From Paraspadella gotoi (Eukaryota; Chaetognatha): a stretch of 64,000 nucleotides of DNA. The first letter of the stretch is position 1. Every line of letters begins with the position of its first letter. The notes below the pieces were generated by a model. It was given only the letters and a program-made list of their open reading frames with translations. It was not told where the DNA came from and ran no database searches. Positions 13,121 through 25,509 of this stretch are shown one piece after another. Location: the NCBI GenBank assembly GCA_051294375.1, contig CM119270.1:11342141-11406140 (forward strand), in the 5' to 3' direction. The translations under genes and the position numbers were made by a program.

Positions 13121-13592
13121 TTCTTTCCCCCTTCCTTCCCGTTTCCATCGCTCGATCATATTTCCATCGAGGTGAGAAAACGGTGACCCTGACGTTTCGT
13201 TATGGAATATATTCACGCGGGTTTGACACGACAGGGATGGCACTAGAGAAGGCGCCGCGAGCACTGAGAGGATGGCACCGCCGCAACGAAGAAGGGGGGG
13301 GTGCGTCTCTCCCTTGTGAAACCCGTTGTTATAGACGTTTCGTTTATTGCCAGACCGCGGAAATCATAAAATTTTCATTCCTACTTTTTATTAGGGGTAA
13401 CTCTACGATTTATTCCATTGGTTCTTCCGACTTGTGTGAAATAGGGAAAAAAGAATTTATTTGTTCTTCAGGTAATATTATCGAATGCACAGAGTCTTTT
13501 GAATGAGTTTCCTGTTACGGAAAAATCCTCAAATTCACTGTGTATCTTTTTCCACCAGTTTTTGGACTCGGATCGATTCTCATCATTATTCT

Positions 13593-13624
<32 letters not shown>

Positions 13625-13746
13625 CTTTTCGTCACTTTATTTTTCGTCGAATATAACGTCATCACTGTCATCACCGTCATCGACGACGTCGTCATCGACG
13701 TCTTGACTTGACTTGACAGGCGTTCGTCCTACGTGGGACTGTCTCA

Positions 13747-13747
<1 letters not shown>

Positions 13748-13797
<50 letters not shown>
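13748..13797. repeat. (TCG)n triplet tract
   Basis: About 17 perfect TCG units. A related tract lies at 13593-13623. Both are CpG-rich and show no CpG decay, which suggests little germline methylation of this locus. Confidence 0.95.
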
Positions 13798-14077
13798 TCG
13801 AATAAGCATCACCATAAACACGAATACGTTGTTCGTGTTTAAGGTCAGACTCACGTTTATCGGAAACCCATTTCGTCGCTTGAGTTTTTAATGATTGTTT
13901 TTGCTTTTCCTTGATGTTTCTGTTAATTCTGTTGTTCCAGTTGTTGTTGTTGCTGTTGTCTTTGTTGTTTCTCATCAAGAAAACAATCGAATCGAGATCC
14001 TCCCGTGACTGTTTTTAAAGGTCTCTCTTCGCTGATGAAGTGAAAAGGCAGCTGGTTCCTCTCTATTCTTCTCCTTT

Positions 14078-14079
14078 CT

Positions 14080-14164
<85 letters not shown>

Positions 14165-14172
14165 TTTACTCT
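14078..14172. repeat. interrupted CT microsatellite
   Basis: CT units broken by occasional TCCT or TTCT steps, followed by CTTTTACT units. Confidence 0.85.
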
Positions 14173-14650
14173 TCTCTTTTACTCTCTCTTTGCTTTCCTC
14201 CCGGCGTGTTTCCAGCTAAGGAACAACAATAACAACTACAACAACGCCGATATCACCCACCCAAAACTTATCCCTGCTCCAAATTCCAAACTCTGGCAAT
14301 TTTACACAACAATGCTCTTTGACGTCTTTCTCCGTCCTCGCATTCGTCATCAGTGTCGTTTATATCGCTAAATCGTAGTCCTCAACGTCGTTGTCGTTGA
14401 TGTCGTCATCGTCGTCGTCGTCGGCTTATAATAAGTTGTATCGCCGTCGTAGTCAACATCGTCGAAATGTTTTTTTTCTTTTTGAAATTTGTTTTTCTTC
14501 AAACTAAAAAAGAACAAACTATTATACAATTTGCTGGCTGTTAGCTTTTTTTAATCAACCATTGTCTTCATCGATTTAACTATGTTCGATGTCGCTTTAG
14601 AAACTTAAACTTTTATACATTTTTAAAATGATTTGAAATACTCTAAGCCT

Positions 14651-14682
<32 letters not shown>

Positions 14683-14927
14683 TCCGTCGTCGCTGTCGAT
14701 GTCGTCATGATTTGTTTATGCCCTCGCTCTCACCAATTGCCTTTTTTATGGGTCGCGAGCAAAGGGTGGAGTGTGTGGATGGTGAGGTGGCGCTGGTGGA
14801 GGTGGTGGTGGTTGGGAAAGGGTGCCGGGGTCACAGCCCATCCGGTCCCGAATATGTTGATGAAGAATAAAGTGAAAAAACGCGATGGAAAAGCCCATTG
14901 TTCCAAAGTTCCAGCAGCGGAAGGAGA

Positions 14928-15125
14928 GAGAGGAGAGAGGAGATAAAGAGAGAGGAAGAAGATCGGAGGCGGGAGAGGGAGAGGAAGGAGGAGAGAGAGG
15001 GACGGGAGAGAAGGATGATAGAAATGAGAGAGGAAGCTTGAAGAGGAGAGGAGAGGGAGAGAGAGAGGAGAGAGAGAGAGAGATGAGGAGAGGAAGGGAG
15101 AGATGGAGAGAGAGGAGGAGAGAGG
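14928..15125. repeat. degenerate GA polypurine block
   Basis: Nearly 200 bp of purines on the plus strand with irregular GA spacing. Arg/Glu and Leu/Ser frames through it are repeat products. Confidence 0.8.
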
Positions 15126-15944
15126 ACATTTACACGAGAATAAAAATCCTAGGAGAAATGACGCATAAAAACTCCACAGATCGAGTCAGAGAGAAAAAGA
15201 TCGGAAGAGGGAAGGATTTTTTCATGATTGAATATGACTTCCGAAATACTATGTAACTTTTTTCTTTTAGACTTCTTTCTAGTGCGAGAGATAAACATGG
15301 CCAGGGACACGATCGCGCGTCGTTGAGGACATGCCAAAGCCGTCCATGTTAATTTCATCTCGATTTCATTTCGAGATTACATACTGATTCAATGCCCAAT
15401 CGGTAAAAATTTCATGTCGACTCCATACCTATTCCATAGCAACTCCAAGACTAAAATCTGTATTTATTCCATATGCACTCCATCTGTTTCCTAGACGATA
15501 TATTTGCCCGTTCTGTGTCGATTCTATTTCGTTTTCTTTTAGATTCCATGTCGATTCTCTGCCGATTCCATGCCCACGCCTAATGTCCGGTATTTTTTCA
15601 CATTACAAAAAAGAAACGCGAAGGGACGAAGATGTTGCACTCTCCGACGACGACGACGACGACGACGACGACGAAGAAGAAGAAGACAACGACGACGTCG
15701 AGGAAGACGACTCCAGTATGACATTTACCGACTCGGCTTGACATTTAGAGGGCGCCTAGCTCGGGACTGGATGGCCTTTAAGACCGAGAACGTGTCGCCG
15801 TTGTGTCACTAGGCGGGGCCGGATGTGAGGGGGGGAGGGAGATCCGTTATGGATCCTAATCTGGATCACGTGATCGGATTCTCACTTTGAGCGCATTTTT
15901 TTATATTTTTTTTTAGTCAATCGAATGTGATGATGATATTGATA

Positions 15945-16014
<70 letters not shown>
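15945..16014. repeat. (ATG)n / (GAT)n microsatellite
   Basis: About 23 perfect ATG-type units, flanked by GATAATGAT variants on both sides. Confidence 0.95.
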
Positions 16015-16015
<1 letters not shown>

Positions 16016-16494
16016 AATGATAATGATATCAAAAAGACGATGCTAAATAGAATATATATGACGTAGAGTAAGATTATGCTTTCGAATAAAGGCGATGCAT
16101 AAGAAAGGAAATAGTTTCTAGAGCTGACGAAGCTGACAACATTTCCGACAGCTAATCAAAATATGGAAAAAAATAGAAAGAGAAATATGAACGTTTAAAC
16201 ATCTAAAGTAATAATTAGTCTGTCTTTATTTCTTTTCTTTTTTCTCTCTTTGTTTCTATCTGTCTTACTCCATTTTCCTTTTTCTCTCTTTTTATTTTTC
16301 TCTTTTTCGCTGCTTCTCTCTCTCTCTTTCTCTCATTGCGCATGAGTCTCGTCATTCAGTCGATTGAAAGAAAGAAAGAAAGAAAAAAAAAGAAAGAAAG
16401 AGCAGAAGAAGAGAAATGAGTTTCCTCCGATATATCGAGTCTTTTTCCGTGCGTCCACCTCAGATTCGCTGCTTTGGACCGAAGAAAAGTATCT

Positions 16495-16497
<3 letters not shown>

Positions 16498-16534
<37 letters not shown>

Positions 16535-16580
16535 CTCCTCTCCTTCTGCTCTCTTCTCTCTCTCTCTCTCTCTCTCTCTT
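16498..16580. repeat. CT microsatellite
   Basis: Two CT runs separated by a short CTCCTCTCCTTCTG interruption. Confidence 0.9.
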
Positions 16581-17032
16581 CCTTCCGGTATGTAATTTTC
16601 TTTTTCTTCGGGAGATGTATTGGATACTCTCCCTCGATTATTATTTGTCGTGTTTTGTTATTCATATTTTTATTCTTTCTGACTATTGTTTTCAGTTTTA
16701 TTATTAAATAATTCATTGTCCATCAGTAATTCACTCTAATAATTTCTGTATTTATTTACTCATTTATTTATAAATTTTATGAGTTATACTTTTCTAAAAT
16801 ATGATAAAGGAGAATAAAGCCTTATAAGAAAAGAGTTAGCTTGGATTAAAAGGAAAGATAAAGAAAAAAAAAGCGATAGAGAAAAGAGGAGAAAATGGGA
16901 GAGACCGAAGGTAGAAACGACGCAATAAAACTTTTCCCTTTTTGGGGGAATTATCTTTCACCCTTTTCTCTTTGGGCAATGATAGAAAGTAAATAAAGAA
17001 AGGAAGAAAGGAAGAAGAAGAAAGAAAGAAAA

Positions 17033-17033
17033 A

Positions 17034-17073
<40 letters not shown>

Positions 17074-17086
17074 AATAAAGAAATAA
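17033..17086. repeat. (GAAA)n microsatellite
   Basis: About twelve GAAA units with one or two variants, within a wider purine-rich stretch from 16981. Confidence 0.85.
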
Positions 17087-17430
17087 AAAAAGAAAAGATG
17101 GGGAAAATCGTTTTCTAAAGAAAGAAATAAAGAAAGAAACTATGTAGAGCAGCAAGCGGGGAGTTTTGCAAACGGCTTCAAAAGATGAATACTTATCTTG
17201 TTTATGTTTTAATGGAGTTCATTTTCGCGTCTATGGTGCCGCGGTGCCATTGCATCTTTACTGAAGCCAAGTTTTATGATCCCGGTGGAATTTTGGAGCG
17301 CGATCAACATTAGGGGAAGGTGCGGACCGGAAGTGGCTCCCTCTCGGCCGAAGAGGTTTTAAGAATTACAACGACAACATCAAAAAAGTAGGTTATCTCC
17401 TGAAATTATTAACTATACTCTTTTGAGTCG

Positions 17431-17433
<3 letters not shown>

Positions 17434-17485
<52 letters not shown>

Positions 17486-17489
17486 CTCT
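17434..17489. repeat. CT microsatellite
   Basis: CT run with a single TCTTCTC break near its middle. Confidence 0.9.
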
Positions 17490-17842
17490 TTTCTCTATTA
17501 GTTACCATAGACACTTGACCGCCGGGAATCATGCCAATGAAGAGTCTGAACTTACTTTTTTCTTATCTTCTTTTCTCCTCTTCTCCCAATGACCCATTTC
17601 ATTCGCCCACCTCACCCCCACCTCCACCACCACCCCCACTCATGCTTCGCTAAATCCGTTCCTCCTTCGTTGGTCAAAAATTCTTCCCAATTCGCTGGAA
17701 GCGAAAAAAGGGAAGAAGAAGAAAATAGAGAAAAAGAAGAAAATAAAAAGAAAAAGAAGAAAATAGAAGAAGAAGATTCAGAAGAGGAGCCTTTCGGCGT
17801 TTTTTTTTGTTTTTTTTTTTCGATTAAAGGCGCGGGTTTTGT

Positions 17843-17875
<33 letters not shown>
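17843..17875. repeat. (GGC)11 triplet tract
   Basis: About eleven GGC units. Frames through it read poly-Gly (+) or poly-Pro (-), and nothing around them supports a real protein. Confidence 0.9.
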
Positions 17876-19187
17876 AGGGAAAGTCGCGGAGTTGTTAGAA
17901 GTGGCTTGGGCGGTGGGGGCGTCGCGAAGCCCCACCACACCATACTACATAGAAAGGGTCACGGAGGTAACGTGGTCGGATGTAAAACTGATGGTCTGTG
18001 CATCCTGACTCAGAAATCTTTTATGAGTCACTTACACCGACTCATTTCAGAGAAAAGGAAAAGAAAAAAGAAAGAACAACGAACGCGTCGTGAACAATTC
18101 ATTGTTTTCTTCCTAGAAACTATTTCAAAATTCAAGATCAAAAGCGTAAATCAGTCACGTCAAAAGAAAATATTAACCATCTATGGTTAATTGCAAAACA
18201 ACTTTTTTTAAGAGAATAAAGAATAAAGATCAAAATGGCGCCGTTGTAGCGAAGATGGTTCAATCTTTGTTTTTATATTTTAATCGATTTTTTGTGTTCA
18301 ATTTTTTTTTCTAGGCTTCTCTTTTGTTTTTCTTTTTATTATATCAATTTTTTGTCGAGTTCATATCGACATATTTTGTTCTTTCTTTTATCTCTTCGAC
18401 GATGAACTCAATTGATTTTCTCAAAGAAAAATAGAAAAAATAAAAGAAAATAAAGTCTCCTTACATCGCATCTTTGGGAGCTCAACTGATTCGAACAAAT
18501 ACGACGACGACGACGAATACAACGACGAAGACGACGACGAAGTCTTTATACTTTGTGACACGTTGTACCGTAGTGGTCAATAAGAATGACCTGTTCTTAC
18601 CCGAACAGAAATGACTTTTTTTCAGCCAATGTAAATACAGAGTTGTTATTGTTGTTATTTTTATCGTTTTTGCTTTTTACTCTGTTTTTGATAATACATG
18701 TTTTTCTTTTTCACGAAAAACACGCCTCGATTTTTTCTCCAAATTCTCGTTTTGAGTCGCCGCACATCTTACGTTTTTGTCTTTTTTTTCATTTTTTTGG
18801 ATTTTTTTTTCATTCTCCCCTTTTTTTAAAAGAAAATAATCTTCTACGACAATCTGACAGATTTCATTTCATTGGAAGTGAATAAAAATTCCTTGTTTAT
18901 AATAAAACAACTTGACGCTACTTTTTGTTTTAGTCATTTCTTCTCAACGATGCTCCTTTGTTTCCCCACTTCAGCCTCTCCACCATTTTTTCAATTTATC
19001 TCTTAGTGACTTTTATTATCTCCTTTTATTTATCCTTTCTTCTTCTATTCTTCTCCACGATTCTCCCCCCCCCCACACTTCGCCACGCCCCGGCCCCTCG
19101 CTGCTCTCTTTTCCGAAAGTGTCAACTTTTGTTCATTTTTCAAGGAAATTAGTTTTAATTATATATTTTTTTAAATTTATAAAAAAA

Positions 19188-19372
19188 TCCATAACCCTAA
19201 TCTTTAACCATACGCTTACGCTAATCTTAAAGCATTATCCTTAATTTCTAACCATAAATGTTAATCCCTAACCGAAATCACTAAACCTCATCACAAACCA
19301 AATCCCTAACCTTAATCAATTCCCTTATCTCTTAACTAATCATTAACGCTAACCTTTAACCTAATCTTTAAC
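19188..19372. repeat. degenerate CTAACC-like repeat
   Basis: Roughly fifteen loosely spaced units of the form TAACCNTAATC, CCCTAACC or CTTTAACC over about 185 bp. The spacing is irregular and no unit repeats exactly, so this is not a true telomere array. It may be a decayed short satellite. Confidence 0.45.
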
Positions 19373-20432
19373 AAAAAAAAAAATTTTGAATTTAAGATAA
19401 AATGAGGCGTTCTGGGAAAAAAAGGCCGACATGGCTTTAATGAATTTTTTCAGCTTCGGGTTATATTTTTTCCTCCGGATGTTGCGAAAAAACAATTTTT
19501 CTTCTTTTTCTTCTTTTTTCTTAAACTTGTTTTTTCCCCGTTAAAAACAATCCGTCGTCATGAATGAGTTTTTCTGTTTTTCTCCCCGTTGCTCTTTTTT
19601 TTTTGAGCCTCATTCCGGTTTTTTTTTTCGCCGCATGGTGGTGCCATTGTTTCCCGCGGACTTTTTCTCGTTACTCGGAACCGAAAAAAAGTAATGAGAC
19701 GAAAAATATGTGTGACACGACGACAACGACGAGAACGATGACGACGACGACGAAGCATCAGACTACGAAAACAACAACAACAAAATTGCGTCCACGACCA
19801 AGAATACGAGGACGACGGTGACGAAAGCGACAGAGTAAGTTCCTTTAATTTTCTCTTTCTTACATTCTTATTTGAAGGCCTGGGCGCATTTTTTAAACCC
19901 TTTGCTCCTACTATTTTCCCGCCTTAGCACATGCTGTAACGATTCGGCAAAGATTTAAACGTCTCGCTCCTATTTCAACGCCGAGACGCCTATTTCATCG
20001 ACAAGGCGCCGTTTCCTCTCAGATGGCTCTCCTGTTTTATTGACAAGTTGATGAGTCCGGCGCCAAATTGACGACGTTTCCAAGTTTCACCTTAGGTTAA
20101 CTTACCAAAGCCGTTTTGGGAGAGCAGTTGTTCAGACCATTAGGGCGTTAATTTAATAGGGCAATAGGGTGGGTCACCGTTGGTTTATTTTTGAACGAGT
20201 AGTGCGAACATTTGAACGTAGTTTTAGGTTAGCATAAGTTACCCGACTTTTAAAAAAAAATTATTTACGATCCCGAAAAATATTATCAGAAACCAGGAGA
20301 AACTTAGATTTTTTGACCTTGATCCCGTCTGGTCTTCCCCCAAGCGAGTTTTATCTTTCCAAAACGTTTTATCACCTCAGGGTTTTTTCCCTCTTTTCCT
20401 ACTTTTTTTTACGTCTTAACCACATTTTTTTG

Positions 20433-20542
<110 letters not shown>

Positions 20543-21353
20543 CACACGTTACCTTTTAAGTCTCCTTCTTTTTAGCTCTTTTCTTTGTGGCTCCTGGTTT
20601 CATCTTTCTTTTTTTTTTCCTCATTTTTTTCCCTTAGGTTTCATCTTTCCCTTTTCCCCCTCCTGTCGTCGCGGTCGTCCCCTCGTATTTTTTTGTCCTT
20701 TCAAAGTCAAGACAGTTGCAGGTTGTTTACGTTCTTCTCTTTTATTTTCTCCACAAAATTGTTTCCTTTCATTTTCGCCCCCATATTTTTCTTTCTTTTA
20801 TTTCGTCTCTAGAGAATCGATGTTTGACGAATAAGTGAGTTCGTTGTTCTATGACAAAAAAAAAAGAAACTTGATTAATGTTTTCATGGACGTCGTCGCG
20901 AGATTTCTCTTCCTCGTTTATTTGTTACTCCTTTTTATTTAGCTTCTACTATTTGTTATGCCATATTTGTTTTTGGTTTTTACTTGGTATTTTCTTGACA
21001 TTTTTGAACTTTCTTGATTTCCGCGCTTCGTTAAATGTTACTTACAAACGACCATTTTTATTCCCGCTGATTTTTATTTACAAATATTTTTTTCTCCAGT
21101 TCCTCCTGCTCTCTCCTTCTTTTTCCCCCTTCTCTCCATCCTTTCACGCTTTTCCGTATCTTTCAATGTTTATGTCTTTTCACATTTCAAACTTGTCTTT
21201 TATTCTTTTATTCTTTTATTTCTTTTCCCTTCAAAAGTCGAAGTCGTTTCCCTCTTTTTTTCCCCCGAGATAAAGAGACGCGAAGCACAATGGGATGGAA
21301 ACAAATTTTCACTTGATTTCTTCCTTTTTATATTTTCTTTAAAAAAAATGTTC

Positions 21354-21380
21354 TCCTCTCTCTCTCTCTTCTCTCTCTCT

Positions 21381-21446
<66 letters not shown>
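21354..21446. repeat. degenerate CT block
   Basis: CT units broken repeatedly by extra T or C, resembling the other irregular GA/CT blocks. Confidence 0.85.
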
Positions 21447-21447
<1 letters not shown>

Positions 21448-23131
21448 CCTCCTATCCCTCTGCTCTCTTCCTCCCTTTCCCAATCCCCCCCCCTTCCATA
21501 ATATTTTCCTCTTATTTTGGGCGCCGCTCTTCCTGAGCCAATCCCCCTTTGATATCGGACCCGATGAAGGGAGCAATGACAAGGAAACGGAGGTCTAATT
21601 CTGGCAGCGTTAATGGCGCTTGTTGAGGCCTGAGAAGGACTGGGAGAGTGGCGTGGTAGGAGGTGGTAAAGGTGGTAAGGTGGTAAAGTGGTGGAGGGTC
21701 GGTTCGGGATTAAGGGCGATGGGCGGGCTTTGTCAAAAGCCGAGATGTTCATGAAAATCCGTGGAGACCAACGAAGGTTTCGACTGACCGTTGAAAGAGG
21801 GCGGCAGGGGTGTTGAAGGGCTTGACAGGGGGATGTCGAAGAGGTTTGACGTCGCGCCGAGTTTCCCGGCCTCGAAATTCGAGAGGCAGCGAGAGTAAGC
21901 GAAGAGGAAAAAGGCAAAAACCGAAAATGCGGAATTTGAAAATCAATGGGGAAAGGAGGAAAGAGAGGAAAAACATAATCAGAAGAAAACGACGAATTGA
22001 ATGAGGAGGAAGAGAGAATTTGGAGATAAAAATGTGATATGAGAAATTTGGAATTAGTGTCTCCGGAGATTGATTTAGCTGAATTGATTTTAAGGGCTAA
22101 CAAATTATAAAAAAATATTAGGCTTCTTAAATTAGACGATTTAAAAGAAATAAACTGTCACTGGGATTTAAACCAAAGAGTATAATGTATTGGTTCATTC
22201 ATTAACTGACTATACTTTAATGTAAAGACAGATGTAACGCATTATTGTCTTCCCATATTATTGATGTACACAAACTATTGATGTACTTTAACAATCCATA
22301 AACTTCGACGATAACGCTGGCAGAGAAATAGGTTGACAGGAGAAAAAGAAAAAAAATCGAATCGACTTTTTTCGAAGATAAAAATGGAAAAACAATCGAG
22401 GAAGACGACGACGACGACGACGACGACAACAAAGCCGATTAACGCGGGAAACGGGAAGATTGTGAAAAGGTTGTACTTAGGAAGACGACCACCAGGGGGC
22501 TGTGTATCTGAGTTATGATCAAAATATATTTCCAAATTGAAAACGTCAAATTTAAAAAACTTTTTTTAAAATTTTGCGAGAATATTAAATATTAAATTAA
22601 TTTTCAGTTTTGATGTGCTTTGCCGTTTCTCTTTTAAAACTAAATAAAAAAAGAAAATCTTGGTTCCTTAGAGATTAACGTAGACTCCTTGCCACTTAGC
22701 CCGCCCCTGCCCCCACCTCCAACCCACCACCCTCGTCCCAACACCATCTCCACTCAGCCCCATCCTCCAGCTCTCCCAGCCTCAGGTGGTGTCCGCGGCC
22801 TTCTTCGCCTAATCCAGTTCATTACCGCCACTTTAGTTCGTACAAACTCTTATCTAAGCGAACGAGAACGGGATCGCAGGCGGCGTCCACCTGGAAGACG
22901 ACAGAAAGGACGCGGGGGGGGGAAGATTGAAAGACGAAAGGCAGTTATTAAAACGAACTAAGTGAGGTCTGACTTTATTATTTTTATGTAATAATAGCTT
23001 TTATGATTACTCGCTTGTCAGGGAATAAAGGTCTGGAGCCTTGAAAGCATTTCCACTGAGAAGTGAGTTGTTCGCCAAGGTCCGTATTTTTTTGCACTGT
23101 CCTCTTATTATCAAAAACTTCTAGTGTACAT

Positions 23132-23562
23132 ACACGGATTTCAAATGGGAGTGAAATGAAAATATTTGTTATTACTCTTAACTGACTCAATATGATTAAT
23201 ATTTGATCATTTCATTAATTAGAAAATTCTCTGACGTGCGCTTGCCTTCCAGCAACTCTTTTGCAACATTTTTTTCCCTCTTATTTGATATATATTTTAC
23301 ACTCATTGTGAAAAAAAATTGAACCGAATATTTTAATTTTTTAATATATATAATATATTAGTTAGTATAATGTCTTGGGAGCATTTCCTACCATCACAAG
23401 ATCCTTTGACGCCATTGATGAGCACATAATTAAGAAAGTAAGCAAGCTGGACTACTGGGATTTGAAAAATAAAAAAACGTCAGCGATTTTTATACAAAAT
23501 CTGAATAAATCTTTAGCCACAGTATTTGATCTTTTCATTTCACTCTCATTTGAAATCCGTGT
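23132..23562. mobile_element. possible MITE-like element with 31-bp terminal inverted repeats
   Basis: A 31-bp arm at 23132-23162, beginning ACACGGATTTCAAATG, recurs as its reverse complement at 23532-23562 with one mismatch. The arms enclose about 370 bp of AT-rich, non-coding sequence, giving a 431-bp unit. There is no transposase frame and no clear target-site duplication. The size and structure fit a non-autonomous DNA element, but a chance or locally duplicated inverted repeat is possible. The arms are unlike those of the two other inverted-repeat elements in the window. Confidence 0.45.
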
Positions 23563-24090
23563 TCAATCATATTACAATCACCCCACTGCCCCCTCGTTTG
23601 ACCCCCAAACTCTTTGCCCCTCACCCCATTGCCTTCTGTTTTTGTTGGTGTAAACAAAAACCCCGGCAATTCATCTCCCCATCAATTTGAGTTTTTGTTT
23701 TCCCGGGATTGTGGAGCCTCAGATTTCAGATAGTTGTGTTGTGCTACCTAAAAAAGCAAGCAGTATGTAAGCTTGGTGGAACATCGAATCATGAAACTCG
23801 TTTTTTAAAGAAACAAACAAACAAACAAACAAACATAAAATAAAAGAACACTGAACCAATCGACCGTGACTAATTCCTGAGTGAAGGAAAGGTGACGAGA
23901 CCGAAAGCCTTCGTCCGTTTTCGGTTCATTGCATATCCGAATAGTGATATATGTGATATATGTGGGCACAGAGGAGGTCGCATACATAAACGCGTGAATC
24001 GAAACAATGCGATTATATATAGAGTTTATTAAGAGACAAGGAAGCGAAGGGGAAACGATTTTAGCCCAAGGAGGACAAAGGTGAGGAGTT

Positions 24091-24357
24091 CGGAAGAAGA
24101 ATCGGAGTGAAAGGGAGGAAGAGGAGGAAAGAAAAGTGGAATGAAGAAAAGGAGTAAAGAACGAGAAGAAAATGGTGCGGATAAAAAGGGTAAGAAAACA
24201 AATGTACCTAGGAGGTAAAAAGAATAGAAAAGAAAAGGAAGAAAATGAAGAAGAAAAAAAACTAGGAAATAAGAAAGGAGGAGGAATAAAAAAGAAAACA
24301 AGTGGAAAAAATATGAAAGAGAGAAGAAAAAATAGAGAAAGAGGAAATGGAAAGTAG
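24091..24357. repeat. polypurine tract
   Basis: About 265 bp strongly biased to A and G on the plus strand, mostly GAAAA, GGAGGAA and GAAG units. Confidence 0.75.
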
Positions 24358-24641
24358 AAAACGGACAGAGAAAGCTGGGCTCGAAAGGGGATAATGGAGA
24401 ATGGAGAATGGAGAATCCATCCTCGTTTTCGCTTCATCCGCGAGGCTATCGTTTNNNNNNNNNNNNNNNNNNNNNNNNNNNNNNNNNNNNNNNNNNNNNN
24501 NNNNNNNNNNNNNNNNNNNNNNNNNNNNNNNNNNNNNNNNNNNNNNNNNNNNNNNNNNNNNNNNNNNNNNNNNNNNNNNNNNNNNNNNNNNNNNNNNNNN
24601 NNNNNNNNNNNNNNNNNNNNNNNNNNNNNNNNNNNNNNNNN

Positions 24642-24752
24642 CCGGGTCCGGTCCGACCCCCGCCGACCCATGGGGCGCCGAAAACGACGCCTTTATGAGG
24701 CGCCCGGGGTCAGGTGACGGCGCCTGAATAACGTGACTCGATGTTGATGGTG

Positions 24753-24783
<31 letters not shown>

Positions 24784-24797
24784 GGCGGCGGCGGCGG
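24642..24797. other. CpG-dense segment with (GGC)n tract
   Basis: Immediately after an N run the sequence is very rich in CpG and GGCGCC-type words. It then enters a GGC tract of about 15 units with one GGT (24752-24797). It could be a promoter-like island or an exon edge lost in the gap. No start or splice pair can be fixed. Confidence 0.45.
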
Positions 24798-25179
24798 AAA
24801 CGATGGCGTCGAAGGCGATGGAAATGATGACTTTCAGTGAATGGGAAAAAGGAAGAAAGAAATTGAAATTAGCAAACGACCAGTTATTGATTTTACGATG
24901 AAAGAAACAGTTTTAAATAGTTTTGAAGCGTCGGAGATAATTGTTTTTAACGATTCTGCCCGTCATCCCGCTCCTACTGCCTTCTTTACCGCTCCACCTG
25001 CTCCCGCCACCTTACCTTATGTCCCATTGCGCCCTCTTCCAACCAGGACGAAACCGACCGAGCCGCTAATTGGAGTCACGAATAAGTGATTCGTGAGAAA
25101 GCGTGAAAAGTGAGATCGCGTCGGGGAAGAAATTCTCTCGCGACGACGAATCGTAACTCGAACGTAAACTGAAAGTGGG

Positions 25180-25509
25180 CGTGATGGAGGAATGAGGAGT
25201 GGAGGAAATGGAGGAGGAAAGAAGGAAAGAAGGGAGGGAAGGAGGAAAGAAGGGGAAAATAGAAGAAAACCAAAAGTATAGTTGGGGAGGAATAGAGGAA
25301 AAGAAGGCAATATAGGAAATATAAATAATAAAATAGAAGGGAAGAAAAGGAAAGAACGAGGAGAGGATAGAAAGAATAGGAGAGGAAAAAAGAAGGGAAA
25401 AATGAGAAAAGAGGGGAAGAAAGAGAAGAAAGGAGGAAAGGAGAGAAGAAGGAGACGCGGAGGGGAGGAAATAAGAAAAAGGAAATACGTAACTGGCGAG
25501 AGCGAACTT
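25180..25509. repeat. polypurine tract running into a gap
   Basis: About 330 bp of mostly A and G on the plus strand, built of GGAGGAAAGAAGG-like units, ending directly at the N run that starts at 25510. Confidence 0.75.

Noticed and set aside
19564-19833. hydrophobic N-terminal frame followed by Thr-rich sequence and GTAAGT
   Set aside because: The frame stops at 19819-19821 before the donor-like GTAAGT, the exonic bases before it are not consensus, and the Thr run is ACG triplet repeat.
21339-22103. 254-residue minus-strand frame
   Set aside because: Its C-terminal third is Arg/Glu repeat from a CT block; the remainder has no domain character or splice signals.
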